A DNA stretch of 10,417 nt from assembly GCA_009927195.1 (NCBI GenBank), contig RFNL01000444.1, positions 1-10,417 on the forward strand, in the 5' to 3' direction. The stretch comes from Betaproteobacteria bacterium. GTDB taxonomy: Bacteria; Pseudomonadota; Gammaproteobacteria; Burkholderiales; Burkholderiaceae_C. The position numbers and the translations under genes were made by a program. Shown in pieces: positions 6,565 to 10,417 of the stretch (positions are counted from its first letter, which is position 1; each line of letters begins with the position of its first letter). Below the pieces are notes generated by a model, which saw only the letters and a list, made by a program, of their open reading frames with translations, was not told where the DNA came from and did no database searches.

Positions 6565-7422
6565 TCAAATCACCACATGACCTTGGATGCAAACGACGGA
6601 GTCGCCGCCCACCCAAATTTGCCCTTTTTCATCGCGCCTGACCTCGACCCGACCGGCGCGTCCCAGGGCGGTTCCTTGGCGCGCCACATAGCGGGTGGGT
6701 GCCAGTCCCGCACCGATCAGCCATTCGCCCAAAGCCGCATTCAAACTGCCGGTCACCGGGTCCTCGGTCAAGCCGCCAAGCCCTGGAAAGAAAGCGCGCA
6801 CCTCAAACGCCTCAGCTGGCTCTGTTTTGTTTGCAGTGAGCGCCAAGTCCAGAGGAGCCACCAAGCCCACCTCCAAGCCCGCCAAGGCTTGGGCATCGGG
6901 CTTCAAAGAAAGCAAGCGGCTGGCACTGGCCAGCATCACACCCCGCCACTGAGGGCCGTTGTCGCACCAGGCATGGTGCAAGATGTCTTCACGGTTCAGG
7001 CCCAAACCATGGGCGATGCGGCCGACTTCGTCTTCGCTCAGTGGCCCAGCACGTCTGAGCGGTGGGGCTGCGAAAGACAGGCGTTGCCCCTGTCGGCGAA
7101 TGTGCACCAAGCCCACGCCGCACTCTTGGACCACATCATCGCCTTTGGGTACACCGCCAAAATGCAACCAGGCGTGGCAACTGCCCAGGGTGGGGTGACC
7201 TGCAAAAGGCAGTTCTCGGCCTGGGCAAAAAATGCGCAGCGAATAGTCGGCCTGAGGGTGCGTGGGGGGCAATACAAAAGTAGCCTCTGACAAGTGAGTC
7301 CAGTCGGTGAAGGCCTGCATTTGTGCGCAAGTCAAGCCCGTGCCGTCCATGACCACGGCCACGGGATTGCCCAAATAAGGCGTGGCGGTAAAGACATCGA
7401 CCTGGGCAAAAGTGCGGTTCAT
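6565..7422 (-). CDS. PhzF-family isomerase/epimerase
   Basis: The family is named after PhzF, which isomerises trans-2,3-dihydro-3-hydroxyanthranilate in phenazine synthesis. Most relatives outside phenazine clusters have unknown substrates and a diaminopimelate-epimerase-like fold. The protein has 285 residues from the ATG at 7422. It shows the start MNRTFAQVDVFTATPYLGNP, the catalytic-glutamate segment LSEATFVLPP (E46), FAGHPTLGS (74-81) and EDPVTGS (220-226), all diagnostic. GAGG lies eight bases before the ATG as a possible ribosome-binding site, the best in this gene run. It follows the LysE-type exporter gene by 29 bp, consistent with co-transcription. No other phenazine genes are present, so a phenazine role is not supported; an amino-acid-like substrate shared with the exporter is only a guess. 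The same frame stays open across the whole exporter gene, but this is a by-product of codon bias. Confidence 0.92.
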   Translation of the reverse strand: MNRTFAQVDVFTATPYLGNPVAVVMDGTGLTCAQMQAFTDWTHLSEATFVLPPTHPQADYSLRIFCPGRELPFAGHPTLGSCHAWLHFGGVPKGDDVVQECGVGLVHIRRQGQRLSFAAPPLRRAGPLSEDEVGRIAHGLGLNREDILHHAWCDNGPQWRGVMLASASRLLSLKPDAQALAGLEVGLVAPLDLALTANKTEPAEAFEVRAFFPGLGGLTEDPVTGSLNAALGEWLIGAGLAPTRYVARQGTALGRAGRVEVRRDEKGQIWVGGDSVVCIQGHVVI

Positions 7423-7451
7423 TGGGTGTGCCTCATTGGCGCAAATGGGCC

Positions 7452-8066
7452 TCAGGTTCGCAACATCCACAGGGCCGTCAGGAACAAAATCATTGCCATG
7501 AAAAGATTGAACCTGCGCAACCTCTGCCCCTGGGCCAGCCAGTTGCGCAAGGCCGAGCCCACGCAAGCATAGGTGAAGTTGCTGCAGAACGCAAAGACCA
7601 TGCCGACACCCACCACTTGCACCAATCGCTCTGTGGGGTTGACGGCGAGTTGACCATTGGCATGGATGACCCATCCCCCGGTCAAAGTCAAGGCCAACAT
7701 CCACGCTTTGACGTTGAGAAATTGCAATCCTACCCCTTGAAAAAATCCCACCTGCAATCGCGTTGCATCCACTGGGCTCAAGTGTTCGGTTCGGCTCAAT
7801 TTCCAGGCCAACCACAACATGTAAGCCACCCCACCCATTTGAATCAGCCAGCGCAGCGGCGGGGTGCCCATGATCACCAAGCCCAGGCCTTTGCCGCACA
7901 GGACCAACAAAATGGCCCAGCCCACGGGAACGGCCATGCAAAAACGCAATGCCCGGTGCAAGCCCAAATTGGCGGCCATGGCCGTGGACAAGGTGGTGTT
8001 GGGTCCGGGCGTAAAACTCACAGCCACACACATCGCCAGCAAGGCGGCCCATTCGGAAGGGTCCAT
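7452..8066 (-). CDS. LysE/RhtB-family amino-acid exporter
   Basis: These inner-membrane proteins export amino acids or related compounds (lysine, threonine, homoserine lactone, leucine). The 204-residue length and about six hydrophobic segments fit the family. The first helix carries the typical SFTPGPNT at 17-24, and QFLNVKAW near 115-122 corresponds to the usual NPK-type motif after the central helices. The ATG at 8066 gives a normal family start (MDPSEWAALL), with a weak TTGGA eight to twelve bases upstream. It lies 56 bp after uup and 29 bp before the PhzF-like gene. The upstream gap can form two alternative hairpins, listed separately. The exported compound cannot be read from the sequence. 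Confidence 0.9.
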   Translation of the reverse strand: MDPSEWAALLAMCVAVSFTPGPNTTLSTAMAANLGLHRALRFCMAVPVGWAILLVLCGKGLGLVIMGTPPLRWLIQMGGVAYMLWLAWKLSRTEHLSPVDATRLQVGFFQGVGLQFLNVKAWMLALTLTGGWVIHANGQLAVNPTERLVQVVGVGMVFAFCSNFTYACVGSALRNWLAQGQRLRRFNLFMAMILFLTALWMLRT

Positions 8067-8078
8067 TCAGACATCCAA

Positions 8079-8107
8079 GCGCCGTGGCTGGCGCAAACCG
8101 ATGCGCC
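8079..8107 (-). promoter_or_regulatory. Two mutually exclusive hairpins in the uup-lysE gap
   Basis: In plus-strand letters GGCGCA (8090-8095) pairs perfectly with TGCGCC (8102-8107) around the loop AACCGA. GCGCC (8079-8083) pairs perfectly with GGCGC (8090-8094) around the loop GTGGCT. The shared middle segment can join only one partner at a time. In the minus-strand transcript the first pair forms 15 bases after the uup stop codon. The alternative pair ends 12 bases before the lysE start, next to its weak ribosome-binding site. Neither is followed by a T-run. A translational switch linked to uup termination is possible but inferred. Confidence 0.4.
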
Positions 8108-8122
8108 ATGAAAGCCTTGCCC

Positions 8123-10027
8123 TCATTGGCTCAAGACCTCCCAGCGTTGCAGCGCCTCCATCAGTTGCGCCTCAATGGCCTCAATGCGAAAACCCATTTC
8201 GGCGGCTTTGACATGATCTTGGATGAACAAACTGCCATCGGCCAGTGCAAGGGTGAGTGATTTTTGCTCGGCTTCCAAAGTTTCTATCAAACCCGGCAAT
8301 GCATCCAACTCCCGTTGCTCTTTGAAGCTGAGCTTGGTTTTTTGGATGGGTTGGCTGATGCCGGGTGGGTTGGCTGCGCTGGTGTGCTTGTGGGATGGGT
8401 TGGACGGCATGGCATCTGAAGCTGCGCCTGCACCCGTTTGCAAGGCCAATGCCCTGCGCGATTGCTGCAGCCAGTCTTGTACGCCTCCCACGTATTCGCG
8501 CCAATGGCCGCCCCCCTCATACACCAAGGTGCTGGTGACCACCTCGTCCAGGAAAGTGCGATCGTGGCTGACAATGAACACGGTGCCATCGTAGTTTTGC
8601 AAAAACTCTTCCAGCAGTTCCAAGGTGTCGATGTCCAAGTCATTGGTGGGCTCATCCAGAACCAGCACGTTGGCCGGGCGCGCAAATAAACGGGCCAGCA
8701 GCAAGCGGTTGCGTTCTCCGCCAGACAGCGAGCGGACAGGTGAGTGGGCTCTGCCGGGCGAGAACAAAAAGTCTTGCAAATAGCTTTTGACATGTTTGCG
8801 CTGGCTGCCAATTTCAATCCATTCACTGCCAGGGCTGATGAAGTCCTCTAAGCTGGCATCCAAATCCAGGGCCTGGCGCATTTGGTCAAAGTAGGCCACT
8901 TGCAGTTTGGTGCCTTGGCGAACTTTGCCGTCATCGGCTTGTAACTCGCCCAAAATCAACTTGAGCAAAGTGGTCTTGCCAGCCCCGTTGGGGCCCATCA
9001 AACCCACCTTGTCGCCCCGCAATAAAGTGGCAGTGAAGTCCTTGACCACCGTTTTTCGCTCGCCATTGGGGCCGGTGAACCACTTGCTCACCCCTTCCAG
9101 TTCGGCCACGATTTTTCCGCTGGGTGCGCCGCTGGACAAGCCCAGGTTCACTCGCCCTTGGACTTCACGCCGCTGGGCCCGTTGCAGACGCAGTTGCTCC
9201 AGCCTAGCAATGCGGCTTTGGCTGCGGGTGCGGCGTGCTTCCACACCTTTGCGCACCCACACTTCCTCTTCGGCCAGTAATTTATCGGAACGGGCTTGCA
9301 CCACCGCTTCTTGGGCCCATTGGGCCTCTTTTTGCCGTTGGTAGGCTGCGTAGTTACCGGGATAGGACAACAGTCGACCGCGATCCAAGGCCACGATTCG
9401 GGTGGACACCTTGTCCAAAAAACTGCGGTCATGGGTGATGATGACCATGCTCATGCGTGATTCGATCAGCAAATCTTCCAGCCATTCAATGCTGTCCAAG
9501 TCCAGGTGATTGGTGGGCTCGTCTAGCAACAGTACATCCGGTTGTTGCACCAGCGCTTGGGCCAATGCCACGCGTTTGGCCGTGCCACCAGAAAGATCGG
9601 AAATCCTGGCTTGCGGATGAAGCCTGAGCCGGTGCAAGGTTTCCTCAACGCGCTGCTCCCAACCCCAGCCGTGGCGCGACTCTATGGCGTTTTGAAGTGC
9701 ATTGAGGTCACCATCGCCTTGTGCATAACGATCAATCCAGGCAATCACGTCCGACAAGCCCTCGCGAACGGCCTCATGCACTGTCCACGCCGGGTCAAGC
9801 AAGGGCTCTTGGAGAACCAGGGCCAGTCGCATGCCTTGTTGCAATTGCAAATGACCATCGTCAGGTTTATCCAAGCCAGCCAGAATGCGCATGAGTGATG
9901 ATTTCCCTGTCCCATTGCGCCCAATCAAGCCCACGCGTTCCAACGGTTGCAAAGAAAAATCTGCGTGATCCAGTAGCGCAGCCTGCCCAAATGCGAGTTG
10001 GGCTTGTTGAAGCTGAAGAAGACTCAT
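8123..10027 (-). CDS. uup: ABC-F ATPase Uup
   Basis: Uup is a cytoplasmic ABC protein with two ATPase domains and no membrane part. In E. coli its loss raises precise excision of transposons, its C-terminal domain binds DNA, and like other ABC-F proteins it acts on ribosomes. From the ATG at 10027 it has 634 residues, the usual length. The first domain has GRNGTGKS at 36-43, the signature LSGGTAKR at 145-152 and DEPTNHLDL at 169-177. The second has GPNGAGKT at 345-352, LSGGERNR at 434-441 and DEPTNDLDI near 458-466. The ABC-F linker, rich in R, Q and E, runs about 226-300. The tail (about 562-634) is a predicted coiled coil, the feature that separates Uup from other ABC-F proteins. The frame continues 33 codons upstream, but MSLLQLQQAQ is the typical start. 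No Shine-Dalgarno sequence is visible. It heads the minus-strand run. Confidence 0.95.
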   Translation of the reverse strand: MSLLQLQQAQLAFGQAALLDHADFSLQPLERVGLIGRNGTGKSSLMRILAGLDKPDDGHLQLQQGMRLALVLQEPLLDPAWTVHEAVREGLSDVIAWIDRYAQGDGDLNALQNAIESRHGWGWEQRVEETLHRLRLHPQARISDLSGGTAKRVALAQALVQQPDVLLLDEPTNHLDLDSIEWLEDLLIESRMSMVIITHDRSFLDKVSTRIVALDRGRLLSYPGNYAAYQRQKEAQWAQEAVVQARSDKLLAEEEVWVRKGVEARRTRSQSRIARLEQLRLQRAQRREVQGRVNLGLSSGAPSGKIVAELEGVSKWFTGPNGERKTVVKDFTATLLRGDKVGLMGPNGAGKTTLLKLILGELQADDGKVRQGTKLQVAYFDQMRQALDLDASLEDFISPGSEWIEIGSQRKHVKSYLQDFLFSPGRAHSPVRSLSGGERNRLLLARLFARPANVLVLDEPTNDLDIDTLELLEEFLQNYDGTVFIVSHDRTFLDEVVTSTLVYEGGGHWREYVGGVQDWLQQSRRALALQTGAGAASDAMPSNPSHKHTSAANPPGISQPIQKTKLSFKEQRELDALPGLIETLEAEQKSLTLALADGSLFIQDHVKAAEMGFRIEAIEAQLMEALQRWEVLSQ

Positions 10028-10262
10028 GTTTTTGGAGTTGGAGTGGCGCCAGCGACAAACCAGCGCGGGGGGCGATAGAAAAGCGAACCTCAAGGCTTGA
10101 TCCGCGAAGATGGCATTCTCGCTCACGGACTGTGATGGAAATCAAGAACCGATCTGATCCTCTAGTCCACCCAGACCCAGCGATGCAAGTTGTTGAATTC
10201 AAATAATTTATTCGGATTCATGCCGTCGTCCAATAAATTTGCAGAAAATAATCTGTTGTTGG

Positions 10263-10278
10263 TTGACCGGCGGTCTAA
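10263..10278. promoter_or_regulatory. Palindromic operator-like site over the P1 -35 element
   Basis: GACCG (10265-10269) and CGGTC (10271-10275) are perfect inverted arms around a single G, and T10263/A10277 extend the symmetry. GACC...GGTC half-sites are common in operators of TetR-family repressors such as NemR. Its position on the -35 hexamer fits repression by blocking polymerase. No regulator gene is visible in the window. Confidence 0.4.
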
Positions 10279-10292
10279 ATCCGGTATATACT
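10263..10292 (+). promoter_or_regulatory. Sigma-70-type promoter candidate P1
   Basis: TTGACC (10263-10268) and TATACT (10287-10292) are separated by 18 bases; the overlapping TATATA at 10285-10290 would give a 16-base spacing. Each hexamer differs from consensus at one or two positions. It reads rightward, away from uup. Its -35 element overlaps a palindrome that could bind a repressor. Confidence 0.5.
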
Positions 10293-10357
10293 GCAAGGCT
10301 TCGCACAAATTGCTGCCATGATCAACGGTTTGGCAAGTTGTGAAAAGACCCCAAGTG

Positions 10358-10387
10358 TTGACAAGACTTAAATAATCGTGTCATAAT
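10358..10387 (+). promoter_or_regulatory. Strong sigma-70-type promoter candidate P2
   Basis: A perfect -35 TTGACA (10358-10363) is followed after 18 bases by CATAAT (10382-10387), five of six matches to TATAAT. The spacer is AT-rich. The transcript would start at about 10393-10395 and run out of the window to the right. It lies about 95 bp downstream of P1, so the unseen gene may have tandem promoters. Confidence 0.65.
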
Positions 10388-10392
10388 TCTTG

Positions 10393-10413
10393 GCTCAGCT
10401 GATTACAGCTGGC
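10393..10413 (+). other. Hairpin at the predicted 5' end of the P2 transcript
   Basis: CAGCTG (10396-10401) and CAGCTG (10406-10411) form a perfect six-base-pair stem with loop ATTA. GC at 10393-10394 and GC at 10412-10413 add two pairs if T10395 bulges out. It would sit at the extreme 5' end of RNA made from P2, where such stems protect mRNA from decay. Because CAGCTG is itself a palindrome, it could also be a protein-binding direct repeat with 10-bp spacing. Confidence 0.4.
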
Positions 10414-10417
10414 ATTT

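Larger units (their letters stand above)
10028..10417. other. 390-bp non-coding right end, upstream of uup and of an unseen gene
   Basis: No credible gene is present; the short frames here are antisense or extensions of uup and lack family character. On the minus strand it is the 5' region of uup. Its best promoter candidate, TTGGAC with TAAATT at a 17-base spacing (in plus-strand letters AATTTA at about 10205-10210 and GTCCAA at about 10228-10233), is weak. From about 10190 the sequence becomes AT-rich. On the plus strand two promoter-like elements, a palindrome and a hairpin point to a gene starting beyond 10417. ATG at 10319 opens a 17-codon frame ending at the TAA at 10370-10372, judged incidental. 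Confidence 0.55.

Noticed and set aside
6565..7422. Phenazine biosynthesis cluster suggested by the PhzF-like gene.
   Set aside because: No other phz gene is present, and most PhzF relatives in bacteria are unrelated to phenazine synthesis.
6565..8109. A continuous 514-codon minus-strand frame joining the PhzF-like gene to an upstream extension across the exporter gene.
   Set aside because: The upstream 229 codons overlap the clearly recognisable LysE-type gene in another frame and lack family character. The open frame is explained by codon bias, and PhzF proteins begin at MNRTF.
10127..10200. Possible tRNA-like sequence upstream of uup on the minus strand.
   Set aside because: No matching acceptor stem or T-loop GGTTCRA motif could be assembled from it.

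Overview
The window looks like ordinary chromosomal DNA from a betaproteobacterium, most likely of the Burkholderiales/Comamonadaceae type (Limnohabitans- or Rhodoferax-like). I infer this from the general character of the proteins and from a mainly housekeeping gene set; no search was run. I see no insertion sequence, phage gene, CRISPR array, tRNA or rRNA gene, and no cluster resembling a defence or other accessory system. The interesting material is in the non-coding gaps and in one substituted catalytic residue.

Layout, left to right. Positions 2-73 hold the last codons of a plus-strand membrane protein. It converges, with a four-base gap, on priA (minus, 78-2231), the replication-restart helicase. 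A 556-bp non-coding stretch (2232-2787) follows. It carries two matches to the DnaA-box consensus, an imperfect inverted repeat, a direct repeat around a small hairpin, an A-tract block and another hairpin. Next comes a dsbD/scsB-type membrane thiol:disulfide reductase (minus, 2788-4941), divergent across 75 bp from a creatininase-family amidohydrolase (plus, 5017-5811).

From 5831 to 10027 four minus-strand genes run in one direction. In transcription order they are uup (ABC-F ATPase), a LysE/RhtB-type exporter, a PhzF-like isomerase/epimerase and a histidine-phosphatase-family protein. Gaps are 56, 29 and 62 bp, so they may share a transcript. The uup-lysE gap can fold into two mutually exclusive hairpins. 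The last 390 bp are non-coding. They hold the start region of uup on the minus strand and, on the plus strand, two promoter-like elements aimed at a gene beyond the right edge. The first overlaps a TetR-operator-like palindrome and the second is followed by a hairpin at the predicted transcript start.

Functionally, PriA and Uup both act on replication and genome upkeep (Uup also on ribosomes), the DsbD-like protein moves reductant to the periplasm, and the exporter plus PhzF-like enzyme suggest handling of an amino-acid-like metabolite. These links are inferred from gene order only.
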